From the NCBI GenBank assembly GCA_028751075.1, contig JAQZDA010000006.1, positions 1-64,000 of the forward strand: a stretch of 64,000 nucleotides of DNA. The letters run 5' to 3'. The stretch is from Euryarchaeota archaeon Ods02. GTDB taxonomy: Archaea; Halobacteriota; Halobacteria; Halobacteriales; Halorutilaceae. The stretch's first letter is position 1. Every line of letters starts with the position of its first letter. Both the position numbers and the translations under genes were made by a program. Shown here piece after piece: positions 44,319 to 53,703 of this stretch. The notes under the pieces were generated by a model, which was not told where the DNA came from, did no database searches, and saw only the letters and a list, made by a program, of their open reading frames with translations.

Positions 44319-44605
44319 CCTTGAGGCTTGAGGTGGTGTGGTCGAACGACCTGTTTCTTCGTCATGTCACCGTCCTGGAACTCCACCTCGAAAGCCCTGC
44401 CCTGCTCACCCTTCACCACGCCTGTGACGCCGTGGAAACGCGGGTGAGGTCGGCCCTCGGGAACGCTGGGGTCGATGACCACGTGGACCACGTCGCCTTC
44501 CTCGAACTCCTGAACCGCGGAGCTAGGTGCCGCCGCGCCTTCCTCCCGTGCGGCGTTGCTGAGTTTGTTCCGCGTCGCGTTGTTCTGTCCCTGAGAGTTC
44601 GGCAT
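44315..44605 (-). CDS. rpl21e: 50S ribosomal protein L21e
   Basis: A 96-residue large-subunit protein: MPNSQGQNNATRNKLSN at the start, FEEGDVVHVVIDPSVPEGRPHPRFHGVTG (in parts) and KKQVVRPHHLKPQ at the end, all typical of L21e. It is the first gene of the rpl21e-rpo4-DUF655 operon. Confidence 0.97.
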   Translation of the reverse strand: MPNSQGQNNATRNKLSNAAREEGAAAPSSAVQEFEEGDVVHVVIDPSVPEGRPHPRFHGVTGVVKGEQGRAFEVEFQDGDMTKKQVVRPHHLKPQG

Positions 44606-44704
44606 ACATCATCCTGTCCTGCAGAGGACATAAGGGTTTTCGTTGTAGAGGCGGAGGCGAGCCAAAATAGTTTAGAGTCGCCCCACGCCCCTTAGTCCAA
44701 GAAG

Positions 44705-45913
44705 ATGGAGGTCCTCGTCGTAGTCGCCGTCGCGTTGCTCGCCGGCCTCGTCATGGCGTGGACCATCGGCGCGAACAGCAACAGCCCACCGTTCGCTCCC
44801 GCCGTCGGCGCCAACGCGATCCCCGTGATGCGCGCGGCGTTCTTCGTCGGGGTCTTCGGATTCCTCGGCGCAGTCCTCCAGGGCGCGTCCATCAGCGAGA
44901 CCGTCGGCAACGACCTCATCGACGCCGTCACCATAACCCCGCTTGCCGCCGCCTGCGGCCTTCTCACTGCGGCGACGATGATAGTCGTCGGCAACCGACG
45001 CGGCTACCCCGTACCGGCGGCGTTCGTCGTCACCGGCGCGATGGTAGGTGTCGGCCTCGCATTAGGCGGCGACCCCGCCTACACCACCTACCGCGACCTC
45101 GCCTTGTTCTGGCTCGCCATCCCGTTCTTCGCCGTAGCCATAGGCTTCGGAACCGCGTACGTCCTTCGGCGGGAGGACGTCTCCGAATCCGTCGCCGTAC
45201 CACTGCTGGCGGCCGTCGTCGGCGCCACCGTCGTCCACATGAGGTTCGAGTTCATACCGCCTGCTGACGAGATGACCACCGCCGCCCACTACCTCTCCAG
45301 CCTTGCCGAACAGGAGTTCGACACCCTACCCGCAGTCTTCGGCGTCGACGTCGTCACCGTCACAGTGACCCTGGTGGCCGCGGCGGCGTTCTACCTCGCG
45401 CTCCAGCAGGCGGTGGAGGCTTCCGTCGAAAAGGGGATACGGCACTTCCTCGTGCTCCTCGGCGCGTTAGTGGTCTTCAGCACCGGAGGCAGCCAGGTCG
45501 GCCTCGCCACCGGACCCCTCGAAGCCTTGTTCAGCGAGGAGCTAGGGCTTCCCACCATCTACCTCCTGATGTTCGGAGCCACCGGCCTCCTGATAGGTGC
45601 GTGGATGGGAGCGCCGCGCGTCGTACAGGCGGTTAGCAGGGAGTACAGCGAGCTAGGCGTCCGCCGCTCCATCAGCGCGCTCGTACCTTCGTTCCTCATC
45701 ACCCAGGCCGCCATCACCCTCGGGCTACCTATCTCCGCGAACCAGATAGTGATATCCAGCGTCATCGGAAGCGGACTCGTCGAAGGCAGCGCTGGTGTGT
45801 CCGGGAACAAGATAGGGTACACCGTCGCGGTCTGGCTGTTCGCCCTGGGTGCCGCCGCGGTCGTCGCACACCTCCTCTACCTCGGGCTATCGTTCGGTGT
45901 AGGGATGCAGTAG
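44705..45913 (+). CDS. Inorganic phosphate transporter (PiT family)
   Basis: A 402-residue permease that moves phosphate with a cation. Ten or so membrane spans are visible. The two inverted PiT signatures are TIGANSNSPPFAPAVGANAI near the N terminus and LPISANQIVISSVIGSGL near the C terminus. It is divergent from rpl21e and convergent with trpA. Confidence 0.9.
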   Translation: MEVLVVVAVALLAGLVMAWTIGANSNSPPFAPAVGANAIPVMRAAFFVGVFGFLGAVLQGASISETVGNDLIDAVTITPLAAACGLLTAATMIVVGNRRGYPVPAAFVVTGAMVGVGLALGGDPAYTTYRDLALFWLAIPFFAVAIGFGTAYVLRREDVSESVAVPLLAAVVGATVVHMRFEFIPPADEMTTAAHYLSSLAEQEFDTLPAVFGVDVVTVTVTLVAAAAFYLALQQAVEASVEKGIRHFLVLLGALVVFSTGGSQVGLATGPLEALFSEELGLPTIYLLMFGATGLLIGAWMGAPRVVQAVSREYSELGVRRSISALVPSFLITQAAITLGLPISANQIVISSVIGSGLVEGSAGVSGNKIGYTVAVWLFALGAAAVVAHLLYLGLSFGVGMQ

Positions 45914-45953
45914 TCATCGAACTTTGGCGGGACGTCCTGGCGGCTGCCGACCT

Positions 45954-46715
45954 CTAGCTGTCGCCGCCTTCGACCGCACCCTGTTTCAGCTCCCGGGCTT
46001 TCTCCTCCACGAACTCCACTCCATCGCGTTCGAGACCGTCGACGAAGACGCTGCCGGCGACGACGCCGTCCGCTCCTCCTTCGACTATCTCGCTCGCGTG
46101 CTCGGGTTCGCTGACGCCGAAACCCACGGCCTTCGGAACCTCGTAGCCGCGGAGACCGTCGAGCGCCTCGTAGGTCTCGCCGGAGACGTCCTCCCGCGCA
46201 CCCGTCGTCCCCAGCCGCGCCTGGACGTAGAGGAAACCCGACACTCGGTCGACGATGCGTTCCACCCGCTCGTCCGTCGTCGTAGGTGCGACGATGAAGA
46301 CGAGGTCGACGTCGTGACGTCTGCAGGCTTCGTGGAGCTCGTCGGACTCCTCCACCGGTAGATCGGGGACTATGACGCCCTCTATCCCTGCTTCCTTGCA
46401 GTCGGCTACGAAGTCGTCGACGCCGCGCTGGAGGATGAGGTTGTAGTAGGTCATGCAGACGAGGGGGACGTCGACGTCGGCGGAGGCGACGGCTTCGAAG
46501 TATCGGTCGGGGGTCATGCCTCCGTCCAGCGCCTCCGTGATGGCGTTCTGGATGGTTGGGCCGTCGGCGATGGGTTCGCTGAACGGCAGTCCGACCTCGA
46601 CGACGTCGGCGCCTCCGCGTTCGAAAGCCTCGATGACGTCGGCGACGTCGACGTCGCGGGGGTGGCCGGCGGTGAAGTACGTTATCAACGCGGGTTCCTC
46701 GGGTAGCTCTATCAT
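45954..46715 (-). CDS. trpA: Tryptophan synthase alpha subunit
   Basis: Splits indole 3-glycerol phosphate to indole, which passes to TrpB. A 253-residue TIM barrel with catalytic Glu in VVEVGLPFSEPIADGPTIQ, the YYNLILQRG loop and the C-terminal phosphate loop VVAGSVFVDGL. Third gene of trpCBA; 28 nt after trpB. Confidence 0.95.
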   Translation of the reverse strand: MIELPEEPALITYFTAGHPRDVDVADVIEAFERGGADVVEVGLPFSEPIADGPTIQNAITEALDGGMTPDRYFEAVASADVDVPLVCMTYYNLILQRGVDDFVADCKEAGIEGVIVPDLPVEESDELHEACRRHDVDLVFIVAPTTTDERVERIVDRVSGFLYVQARLGTTGAREDVSGETYEALDGLRGYEVPKAVGFGVSEPEHASEIVEGGADGVVAGSVFVDGLERDGVEFVEEKARELKQGAVEGGDS

Positions 46716-46743
46716 CTGAAGCCACCTCCCTCGACTACCTCCT

Positions 46744-47955
46744 TCATCTGTCGCCCTCCTCCCGCAACATTGAGCCGTCGTCCGCGAGCGCGCTCTCCTG
46801 CATCACGGTGTCGAGGTCCTTGTCACCGCGGCCGGATAGGTTCACGACGACTACGTCGCCGAGGTCGTCCTCCTTCTCCAGCAACGCCACAGCGTGCGCG
46901 CTCTCTAACGCGGGTATTATGCCCTCCTCTCGCGAGAGCTGGTGGAAAGCCTCCAGCGCTTCCGTGTCGTCCGCGGTCCGTGGTTCCACGCGGCCGGTGT
47001 CGACGAGGTACGCGAGCTCGGGGCCGACGCCGCTGTAGTCGAGGCCGGCGCTCAAGCTGTGGCTCTCGAGTATCTGTCCGTCTTCGTCCTGCAGCAGACG
47101 GGTGCGGGCTCCGTGTAAGACTCCTTCTTCGCCTACGTTGAGGGACGCCGAATGCGGGGCGCGGTCGTCCTCTATATCGAGGCCGCTGCCGCCGGCTTCG
47201 ACGGCGTACAGCTCGACGTCTTCGTCGTCGCGGAACGCGTGGAACGCACCCATCGTGTTGCTTCCGCCTCCGGCGCATGCGACGACGCTGTCGGGCAGCC
47301 GGCCGGCTCTCTCCTGTATCTGCCGTCGGGTTTCGCGGCCGATGACCGCCTGTAGGTCCCTGACCATGCTGGGGAAGGGATGAGGGCCGACGACGCTGCC
47401 TATGACGTAGTGGGTGTCCTCGACGTTCGTCGCCCAGTCACGGAGGGTCTCGTTGATGGCGTCCTTCAGCGTCCCCGAGCCGGCGTCCACCGGTACGACC
47501 TCCGCGCCCATCAACCTCATGCGGAAGACGTTGGGTTGCTGGCGCTGGATGTCCTTCTCACCCATGTATATCTCGCATTCGAGGTCGAGCGCGGCCGCCG
47601 CCATCGCGGTCGCGGTGCCGTGCTGGCCGGCGCCGGTCTCCGCGATGACCCTGTCCTTGTCCATCTTCTTCGCGAGCAACGCCTGCCCGAGGGCGTTGTT
47701 GAGCTTGTGTGCGCCTCCGTGGAGGAGGTCCTCGCGCTTGAGGTAGACGTCGGCGCCGATGCGTTCGCTGGTGGTGGGTGCGTGGTAGAGGGGCGTCGGT
47801 CGGCCTCCGTAGTCCCCGAGCCTTCGTTCGAACTCCTCCACGAACTCGTCGTCGTCGAGGTACCGTTCGTAGGCTTCCTCCAGCTCCTCTATGGCTGGCA
47901 TCAGCGCCTCCGGGACGTACTGTCCGCCGTAGCCGCCGAACACCTCATCAGTCAT
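46744..47955 (-). CDS. trpB: Tryptophan synthase beta subunit
   Basis: PLP enzyme that joins indole and serine. [15 protein letters not shown] at the start, PLP-Lys in [11 protein letters not shown], the phosphate loop [10 protein letters not shown] and the C-terminal [12 protein letters not shown]. 403 residues, TrpB1 type. It lies between trpC (60 nt gap) and trpA. A 14-bp palindrome sits in the gap just upstream of its start. Confidence 0.96.
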   Translation of the reverse strand: MTDEVFGGYGGQYVPEALMPAIEELEEAYERYLDDDEFVEEFERRLGDYGGRPTPLYHAPTTSERIGADVYLKREDLLHGGAHKLNNALGQALLAKKMDKDRVIAETGAGQHGTATAMAAAALDLECEIYMGEKDIQRQQPNVFRMRLMGAEVVPVDAGSGTLKDAINETLRDWATNVEDTHYVIGSVVGPHPFPSMVRDLQAVIGRETRRQIQERAGRLPDSVVACAGGGSNTMGAFHAFRDDEDVELYAVEAGGSGLDIEDDRAPHSASLNVGEEGVLHGARTRLLQDEDGQILESHSLSAGLDYSGVGPELAYLVDTGRVEPRTADDTEALEAFHQLSREEGIIPALESAHAVALLEKEDDLGDVVVVNLSGRGDKDLDTVMQESALADDGSMLREEGDR

Positions 47956-47965
47956 GTATCATCTT

Positions 47966-47979
47966 GTACATCGATGTAC
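47966..47979. promoter_or_regulatory. 14-bp palindrome in the trpC-trpB gap
   Basis: GTACATCGATGTAC is a perfect palindrome 11 nt upstream of the trpB ATG, and the half-site TGTACA recurs nearby (CTGTACATT, 47984-47992). It may be an operator or an internal promoter control site. Confidence 0.4.
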
Positions 47980-48015
47980 TTCTCTGTACATTAGCCTTCT
48001 GTCTTGCGCGCGCCA

Positions 48016-48765
48016 TCAGACATCAGCCTCCACCAGCTCACGGGTCTTCCCCTCGACGTCGTCGCACCGCATGATAGACGTCCCCACGAGGAACGCGTCC
48101 GCGCCCGCCGAAGCAAGTCGCCGGACGTCGGCCGCGTCGTCGACCCCGCTCTCAGCGACCGCGACACGGTCGCCGGGAACCTCTGGCAGCAGTCGTTCAC
48201 CGACCCCGAGATCCACCTCCAGCCTCGTGAGGTCGCGGTTGTTGACGCCGACGACCCGGGCGTCCGTCTTCAGCGCCATGTCGAGCTCCTCCTCCGTGTG
48301 CACCTCGACCAACGGCTCGAACCCCGCCTCCATCGCTTCATCCACGAGGCTCTGGAGGTCGTCGACGAACGCCGCGATAAGTAATAGGAGGTCGCATTCG
48401 ACCTCGTACATCTGCCGGCGGTCGACGACGAAGTCCTTCCTCAAGACAGGGAGGTCGACCTCGTTCCGGACGTCACGCAGGAGGTCGAGTGAGCCGCCGA
48501 AACGCTCCGGCTCCGTCAACACCGAGATAGCTGCGGCGCCGCCGCGCTCCATAGCCTTCGCCGCCTCCACGGGGTCGTGTGAGGCGACGCCGTCCGACGT
48601 CGGTGACGTAGGCTTCACCTCCGCGATCACCGGCTGCAACCCATCCTCGCGTCGCTCCTCCACGGAGTTCAGGAAGCTCCTGACTTCGACGCGGTCCAGG
48701 TTTCTCTCCGCGGCTTCCGCCCGCCTGTGTGCGTCCTCCAGTATCTCCTCGACATCCGGGTGCAT
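48016..48765 (-). CDS. trpC: Indole-3-glycerol phosphate synthase
   Basis: Closes the indole ring from CdRP. A 249-residue TIM barrel with IAEVKPTSPTSDG, ISVLTEPERFGGSL, LRKDFVVDRRQMYE and VVGVNNRDLTRLEVDL; the C terminus has AESGVDDAADVRRLASAGADAFLVG. First gene of trpCBA on the minus strand. Confidence 0.96.
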   Translation of the reverse strand: MHPDVEEILEDAHRRAEAAERNLDRVEVRSFLNSVEERREDGLQPVIAEVKPTSPTSDGVASHDPVEAAKAMERGGAAAISVLTEPERFGGSLDLLRDVRNEVDLPVLRKDFVVDRRQMYEVECDLLLLIAAFVDDLQSLVDEAMEAGFEPLVEVHTEEELDMALKTDARVVGVNNRDLTRLEVDLGVGERLLPEVPGDRVAVAESGVDDAADVRRLASAGADAFLVGTSIMRCDDVEGKTRELVEADV

Positions 48766-48896
48766 CTAACGATGCAATGGAACCCGCCGTAGAACTAGCT
48801 TGCCCTGTGTGTCGACCGACTCCGCTGTGTTCGCGGACCCGTCTCCCTTAGGCGACACTGTTTTACCTGGGAAGCACACCTCGAAGACCGAAGCGT

Positions 48897-49361
48897 ATGT
48901 TGAAGAGACTGTGGGGTCGGCTCCACCAGATGTTTCTGGGTGAGAGTGACGAAACAGTGCAACCCCGGGATAACAGCTACGAGGGGCTTGCGGAGCTGAC
49001 GCGTAGCGGGTACTACGGGACACCGGAGACACCTGACGGTTACACCGAGACGGTGAACTCCTCGATACTGGTCCGGTGGACCGGCTCACATGCGGACGTC
49101 GAATGCGCGCGAACCAGGGATGGATGGGACCTTAGACTGAGGGACGACGACCTCATCAGGGTGAAACGCCGGAACCTATCTAAGACGGAGGCATTCCAGG
49201 CCGCCCGCGGGCTGATGGAGGAGGACAGAGCCGTCGAGGGAGACCTCGCCAGCGGAGTCGAGGAACAGGTGGAGTCCGTGCTTGAGGAGTTCGAGTCAGC
49301 GGAAGCAGCTGCGTCCCTTCAGGATGCTATGGACCAGGGGCTCGAAGCCGACTCACCGTGA
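48897..49361 (+). CDS. Hypothetical protein
   Basis: A 154-residue soluble acidic protein that I do not recognise. It has a basic N-terminal helix (MLKRLWGRLHQMFLG), a compact beta-rich centre (ILVRWTGSHADVECARTRDGWDLRL, in parts) and an acidic C-terminal helix. It is divergent from trpC. A TTTTACC element about 30 nt upstream could be its promoter. Confidence 0.65.
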   Translation: MLKRLWGRLHQMFLGESDETVQPRDNSYEGLAELTRSGYYGTPETPDGYTETVNSSILVRWTGSHADVECARTRDGWDLRLRDDDLIRVKRRNLSKTEAFQAARGLMEEDRAVEGDLASGVEEQVESVLEEFESAEAAASLQDAMDQGLEADSP

Positions 49362-49756
49362 CCCAGGCTTATGCGTGGATCGAGGACCGCTTCTGCGTAC
49401 CTCCCTAAACCCCGCATCTTGCGATGGCAGCGGCGTAAAACGATCAAGCCGGAACGTCGGACAATAGGCGCTGTCGACTGTTAGTTTCTCGGCAGGTAAT
49501 AGGTCCCGGCGTGAGCCGGGAGGTCCTTGGTGTGGGACTCGTCGCGATACACAGAGGGTGTATCTTCTGATTCCAGCTACGAGCTAGCCGGAATCACAGC
49601 TACTCTTAGAGCAACCCAGTAAATAAGGTTTACGCCCAGGTTGATGGTGTTTCGATGAACGACGAAAACATATCTGGTTCGTGCGACAGTTCCACATTCA
49701 TACAGACCTGGCCTCAGTCACAGTAGTTCTATATGTCTCCACCGAGAAGCACGGCC
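49362..49756. other. 395-bp spacer with clustered hairpins
   Basis: No ORF of note. The middle part (49505-49595) holds four hairpins in a row, described separately. The right end has the TATA element of the lipoprotein gene (TTCTATATG at 49727-49735, 26 nt before 49757). Confidence 0.55.
49505..49595 (+). ncRNA. Candidate structured RNA: four consecutive stem-loops
   Basis: Stem 1 CCCGGC/GCCGGG (49505-49520, loop GTGA); stem 2 GTCC/GGAC (49523-49538); stem 3 GATACAC/GTGTATC (49546-49564, loop AGAGG); stem 4 GATTCC/GGAATC (49569-49595) with an inner AGCT/AGCT stem. Four local stems within 91 nt in a gene-free spacer suggest a structured RNA or a 5' leader, but no family is recognised and no promoter is clear. 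Confidence 0.3.
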
Positions 49757-50206
49757 ATGGAAACACGTCGAGGCTTCGTCGGGCTGGTGCCGGCCTCGCT
49801 AGCAGTCCTGGTTGCTGGCTGCCTTCACGGCGAAGATGAAGATGTAGTCCCTGTTTCGGACGCGACGGTGCACGACGGCGGTAGCTTCCGTCGCGGAGAC
49901 CTCGAGTACCAGGTCGAGGGGGAGATACGGACGGAAGCCATGCCCTCGGTACACGTCGACCTCACCATCACCAACCACGGCGAAAGCGACGTCGACATCG
50001 AAGACGACTTCGTCGTGCTCGACGAGGATCACAACGTCTACCGGTCACAGGAGACGTCGGGGTTCGACGTCTACGACCGCCTCGAACCAGCGGAGTCAGC
50101 GGAGTACGTCCTATCCTTCACCGTTCCCGCCGACAGACTCGAAGAACCCTACTACTTCGGACTCGACGGAGACTACGTACGGATCGAGACCGGTGAAGGA
50201 GAATGA
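49757..50206 (+). CDS. Tat-exported lipoprotein
   Basis: A 149-residue protein from ATG 49757 (METRRGFVGLVPASLAVLVAGC): a twin-Arg motif TRRGFV followed by the lipobox VAGC, typical haloarchaeal Tat lipoprotein. The mature part is an Ig-like beta sandwich (DLEYQVEGEI, VHVDLTITNHGESDVDIEDDF) like DUF4352-type domains. A TATA element 26 nt upstream fixes the start; the frame from 49733 is not used. Function unknown. Confidence 0.85.
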   Translation: METRRGFVGLVPASLAVLVAGCLHGEDEDVVPVSDATVHDGGSFRRGDLEYQVEGEIRTEAMPSVHVDLTITNHGESDVDIEDDFVVLDEDHNVYRSQETSGFDVYDRLEPAESAEYVLSFTVPADRLEEPYYFGLDGDYVRIETGEGE

Positions 50207-50387
50207 GAAACCCGGGGCCTTAAGCAGTCCCTACGTCTGATACATAGCAGTTCCTCTGTCTAACCCCTGGTCTTTTATCTAATCCGGTTCAGCAGCAACT
50301 CGAGGACCCTAACCCGATTTCGCCTCCATTCCGATGAATCCCTCTTATTCATTAGCGCGGGAGACGGATAGAACAAGCCAGAGACAC

Positions 50388-51890
50388 ATGGCGGATAAGA
50401 CAGGTCGATGGCTGGGGTTCGACGACGTCGCAGCAGCTGTCCGCCGGCGTATCACCGTCGACACCCGTTCCCTTGCGCTGTATCGGATAGCGTTAGGTCT
50501 CGTCATAGTCTTCGACCTCGTAACCCGCAGCAGATCGCTTCAGACGCTTTACACCGACGCAGGAATCCTCCCCCGAACCACAGTCTCCGGATACTCGACT
50601 TGGCAGGAGCTGTCACTACACATGATTTCAGGGTCGCTAGGGATACAGGCGGCTTTGTTCGGCGTCCATCTAGCGTTCGCCGTCTCGCTGCTCGTGGGGT
50701 ACCGGTCCAACCTGGCCGCCGCCGGATGCCTTATGCTCTACATCTCCCTCTACCTCAGGAACCCATACGTAATCAACCACGGCGACGTCCTCCTGATGCT
50801 CATCCTCCTGTGGACCATGTATCTACCGGTCTCGGAGAGATGGTCTGTGGACGTAACAAGGGCTTCTGTAGAAGCATCTGGAGAAACCGCTGGCCTCGCC
50901 TCCGCGGCGCTCTTGCTCACCGTCGTCACCGTCTACCTACAGAACGCTTACTTCAAACTGTCCAGCGACACCTGGCTACAGGGCGAATCCGTGGAGTACG
51001 CCCTCCAGAGAGACAGCTACACCACCCTCGTGGGAGAACACCTTGCAGGTTATCCAGAGCTACTTACAGCCGCAACCTACCTCTGGCTAACCCTCCTCTC
51101 CCTCGGCTTCCTCCTGATAATCTCCACTGGATGGCTCCGGCTCGCCTTCACAGCGGCGTTCGCCGCCTTCCACTTCGGAATGTCCGTCACCATCACGCTC
51201 GCAGTCTTCCCCCTCGTCAGCATAGCAGCCCTGCTGCCGTTCTTACCCCCGGAGCTATGGAACGCGTTAGAGAGACGAACGCCGGAAGACGTAGCTCACA
51301 CCCTCGAAACCCCGACGCGGTACATCAGCAGACTCTTCAACCAAGGGTCGTCCATCGAGGAACCCAGGAGGTCGAACGAAAACCCTCGAGATAGACGTTG
51401 GAGAACCCATAGAGGATGGAGGACTCTGCGTACGATGACTCTCGTCCTCGCGTTCACCGTGGTCTTCAGCCTTCACGCCGTTGCGTTCGCGCCTTCACCT
51501 GCTTCCGACTCCGACTCCGCACCTGCTGCAGACACCGCGATCCAGTGGAGTCTGTTCGTGGATCCATCTTCACCTGAACGCCACGTTCGCGCAGAGGCAA
51601 CGCTGATGGACGGCGAAACGGTCGAAGTCAACCACGGCCTAGAAGTCGACGCTGAACCACCACTCCCGGACTCAAGCGTGAACGACGCTAGATGGAGGAC
51701 GTACTCGTTCGACATGGTCGCCACCGAGAACACGCATCTACAGCGAGCCTACGCCGAACACGTCTGCCGCCACGGAGAACACGCAGAAGACCTCCAGATG
51801 ATAGAGATACACAGGGTACTTGAGTACCACGACGTCGACGGCGAAAGCTTCACCGTGGAGACAGAGCTTCTACAGTACAGCTGCAGATGA
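50388..51890 (+). CDS. HTTM-domain membrane protein (vitamin K-dependent carboxylase-like)
   Basis: A 500-residue polytopic protein. The HTTM hallmark is seen: VDTRSLALYRIALGLVIVFDLVTR, then LQTLYTDAGILPR and YVINHGDVLLMLILLW, with about nine spans up to about residue 300, another near 365, and a C-terminal extracytoplasmic part (about 390-500). Homologues relate to vitamin-K gamma-carboxylase, but a carboxylase role in haloarchaea is unproven. The ORF can start at 50334; the ATG at 50388 is preferred since the first codons lack coding bias. Confidence 0.82.
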   Translation: MADKTGRWLGFDDVAAAVRRRITVDTRSLALYRIALGLVIVFDLVTRSRSLQTLYTDAGILPRTTVSGYSTWQELSLHMISGSLGIQAALFGVHLAFAVSLLVGYRSNLAAAGCLMLYISLYLRNPYVINHGDVLLMLILLWTMYLPVSERWSVDVTRASVEASGETAGLASAALLLTVVTVYLQNAYFKLSSDTWLQGESVEYALQRDSYTTLVGEHLAGYPELLTAATYLWLTLLSLGFLLIISTGWLRLAFTAAFAAFHFGMSVTITLAVFPLVSIAALLPFLPPELWNALERRTPEDVAHTLETPTRYISRLFNQGSSIEEPRRSNENPRDRRWRTHRGWRTLRTMTLVLAFTVVFSLHAVAFAPSPASDSDSAPAADTAIQWSLFVDPSSPERHVRAEATLMDGETVEVNHGLEVDAEPPLPDSSVNDARWRTYSFDMVATENTHLQRAYAEHVCRHGEHAEDLQMIEIHRVLEYHDVDGESFTVETELLQYSCR

Positions 51891-51896
51891 TGTCTC

Positions 51897-52961
51897 TCAC
51901 CGTAGCTCGTCCAGCAGCTCCGCGTGTCGCCTTCGGTCCGCGTCACCCAGCGCCCCGAGGCCGTAGAAAACCACCGTCAGTAGTACGAACATCAGGGTCA
52001 CCGTCAACGCACCTGCGCCGGCGAAACCCCCGCGCAAGCCCTGCAGGGTGTAGCCCGCCGACGCCACCGCCGCCAGCAGCGAGATGAAACCCCAGACTCC
52101 GAAGTAGAACCCGGGGTTCGCGGTCTTCGTCGTCCGGTACACCGTCCATCCGATACGTGCGCCGTCGAACACGGGATGGAGCTTCTCCTCCGAACCACTC
52201 GGCCGCCGGCGGTAGCGGACGTCGACGACGGCGATACGTTGCCGCAGCCGGACGGCCTCCGCAGACATCTCCGTCTCGATGCCGAAGCCATCCGCCTCCA
52301 GCCGCATCCGGCGCGCGCTCTCCAGCCGGAACGCCCGATACCCCGACAGGATGTCTCTGAGGTCGTGGCCGTGCGCGAGATGGAACTCCGTGTTGAAGAT
52401 ATGGTTGCCGACGTAGTTCAACCGCGTGAAAGCCTCCCTGTTCCCCAGGCGGTCGCCGATGACGTGGTCGAAGCCGTCCGCCACCGGCTGAAGCAGGTCG
52501 AAGACGTCGTCGGGGAGGTAGGTGCCGTCGCCGTCAATCATCACCACGTACGGCTTGTCGATCAATCCGAGGGCTTCGCGGAAAGCCTGACCTTTACCGC
52601 TCCCGCTCTGCACCTCGACGCGGGCGCCGTGCTCCCTCGCTATCTCCCGGGTCGCGTCCCTGCTGCCGCCGTCCATCACCAGGACGTTCTCGAAACCCAG
52701 CTCGTGGAAACCCTCTATGACCTCGGCTATCGTCGCCGCCTCGTTCAACGTTGGGATCAGGACGCAGACGTCGTCTGGGTCGACCGGCGGCTCCCTGTCG
52801 ACGCCTCCGCCTTCCTCCTCCACTAACTCGTCGCCTTCCTCCAGTCCAGCCTCGACTCCATCTTCGTCTGCCTCCACCCCGACGGTGTCTTCGACCGCTC
52901 CGCCGGCGTCTCCACCGCCTCCACCTGCTTCAACGTCTTCGGGTGCCTCCGACAACGTCAC
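51897..52961 (-). CDS. aglJ: Dolichol-phosphate glycosyltransferase AglJ
   Basis: GT2 enzyme that adds the first hexose to dolichol phosphate in N-glycosylation of haloarchaeal S-layer proteins. After a long acidic N-terminal extension (about 1-60), the GT-A domain shows CVLIPTLNEAATI, VMDGGSRDATREI, QSGSGKGQA, MIDGDGTYLPDD (DxD region) and ILSGYRAFRLE. Two C-terminal membrane spans are near 285-305 and 315-338. It overlaps the UPF0173 gene by 4 nt. The acidic extension is unusual for AglJ, which normally begins at the GT domain. Confidence 0.88.
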   Translation of the reverse strand: MTLSEAPEDVEAGGGGGDAGGAVEDTVGVEADEDGVEAGLEEGDELVEEEGGGVDREPPVDPDDVCVLIPTLNEAATIAEVIEGFHELGFENVLVMDGGSRDATREIAREHGARVEVQSGSGKGQAFREALGLIDKPYVVMIDGDGTYLPDDVFDLLQPVADGFDHVIGDRLGNREAFTRLNYVGNHIFNTEFHLAHGHDLRDILSGYRAFRLESARRMRLEADGFGIETEMSAEAVRLRQRIAVVDVRYRRRPSGSEEKLHPVFDGARIGWTVYRTTKTANPGFYFGVWGFISLLAAVASAGYTLQGLRGGFAGAGALTVTLMFVLLTVVFYGLGALGDADRRRHAELLDELR

Positions 52962-53632
52962 ACCTCCACCGTCTGCCCGGGCTCCGGCACCAGGACGTCT
53001 GCGGAGTCGACGGCGTCCGCGAACTCCTCGGGGTCCTGCTCTATCGGGGGGAAGGTGTCGTAGTGCATCGGCAGCGCGGCGTCGACGTCCAGCCAGTCGA
53101 CTGCGACGGCGGCGTCCTCCGGACCCATGGTGAAGTGGTCTCCGATGGGCACCGCCGCCAAGTCGGGGCTGTAGACGTCCGCCACGACGGTCTTCATGTC
53201 GCCGAAAAGCGCGGTGTCGCCGGCGTGGAAGAACCGCGTGTCGCCGTCGTCGATCAGGTAGGAAGCCGGTGTGCCGCCGTAGACGTCGAGGCCGCTGTCG
53301 ACGCGTGCACCTGACGAGTGAAAGGCCTGCAGCATCGTGAACTCGAAACCCCCGCGCTCCACCGTGCCGCCGACGTTGAAACCAACCGGGTCGTCGTGTC
53401 CCTGGTTCTCGAGGTAGCCGGCGACCTCCGGCTGACCGAGCACCGGCGAGTCGAACTCCGCTGCGTCGTAGGCGTGGTCGAAATGTCCATGTGTCACCGC
53501 GACGACGTCCTCCCCGAACTCCTCCGCTTCATGGCTGCAGAAGGGGTTGGCGTCGAGGAAGGGGTCGACGAGCGCTACCCTGTCGTCGGACTCGACCTCG
53601 AAGAACGAGTGTCCGTGGTAGGTCAGCTTCAT
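52958..53632 (-). CDS. UPF0173 metal-dependent hydrolase (MBL fold)
   Basis: A 224-residue metallo-beta-lactamase-fold hydrolase: MKLTYHGHSFFEV, the zinc motif VTHGHFDHAYDA, FFHAGDTALFGDM and ALPMHYDTFPP. Substrate unknown. The start at 53632 is taken because an upstream extension from 53779 is Arg-rich and not of coding character. The stop overlaps aglJ's start by 4 nt, so the two are translated together. Confidence 0.92.
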   Translation of the reverse strand: MKLTYHGHSFFEVESDDRVALVDPFLDANPFCSHEAEEFGEDVVAVTHGHFDHAYDAAEFDSPVLGQPEVAGYLENQGHDDPVGFNVGGTVERGGFEFTMLQAFHSSGARVDSGLDVYGGTPASYLIDDGDTRFFHAGDTALFGDMKTVVADVYSPDLAAVPIGDHFTMGPEDAAVAVDWLDVDAALPMHYDTFPPIEQDPEEFADAVDSADVLVPEPGQTVEV

Positions 53633-53703
53633 ACCGCGGCTTCGGATGGATGCAGGATAAATTATGCGGTGGAAGCCGCCTAAGTAGCTCTCTCGCGGCT
53701 CCG

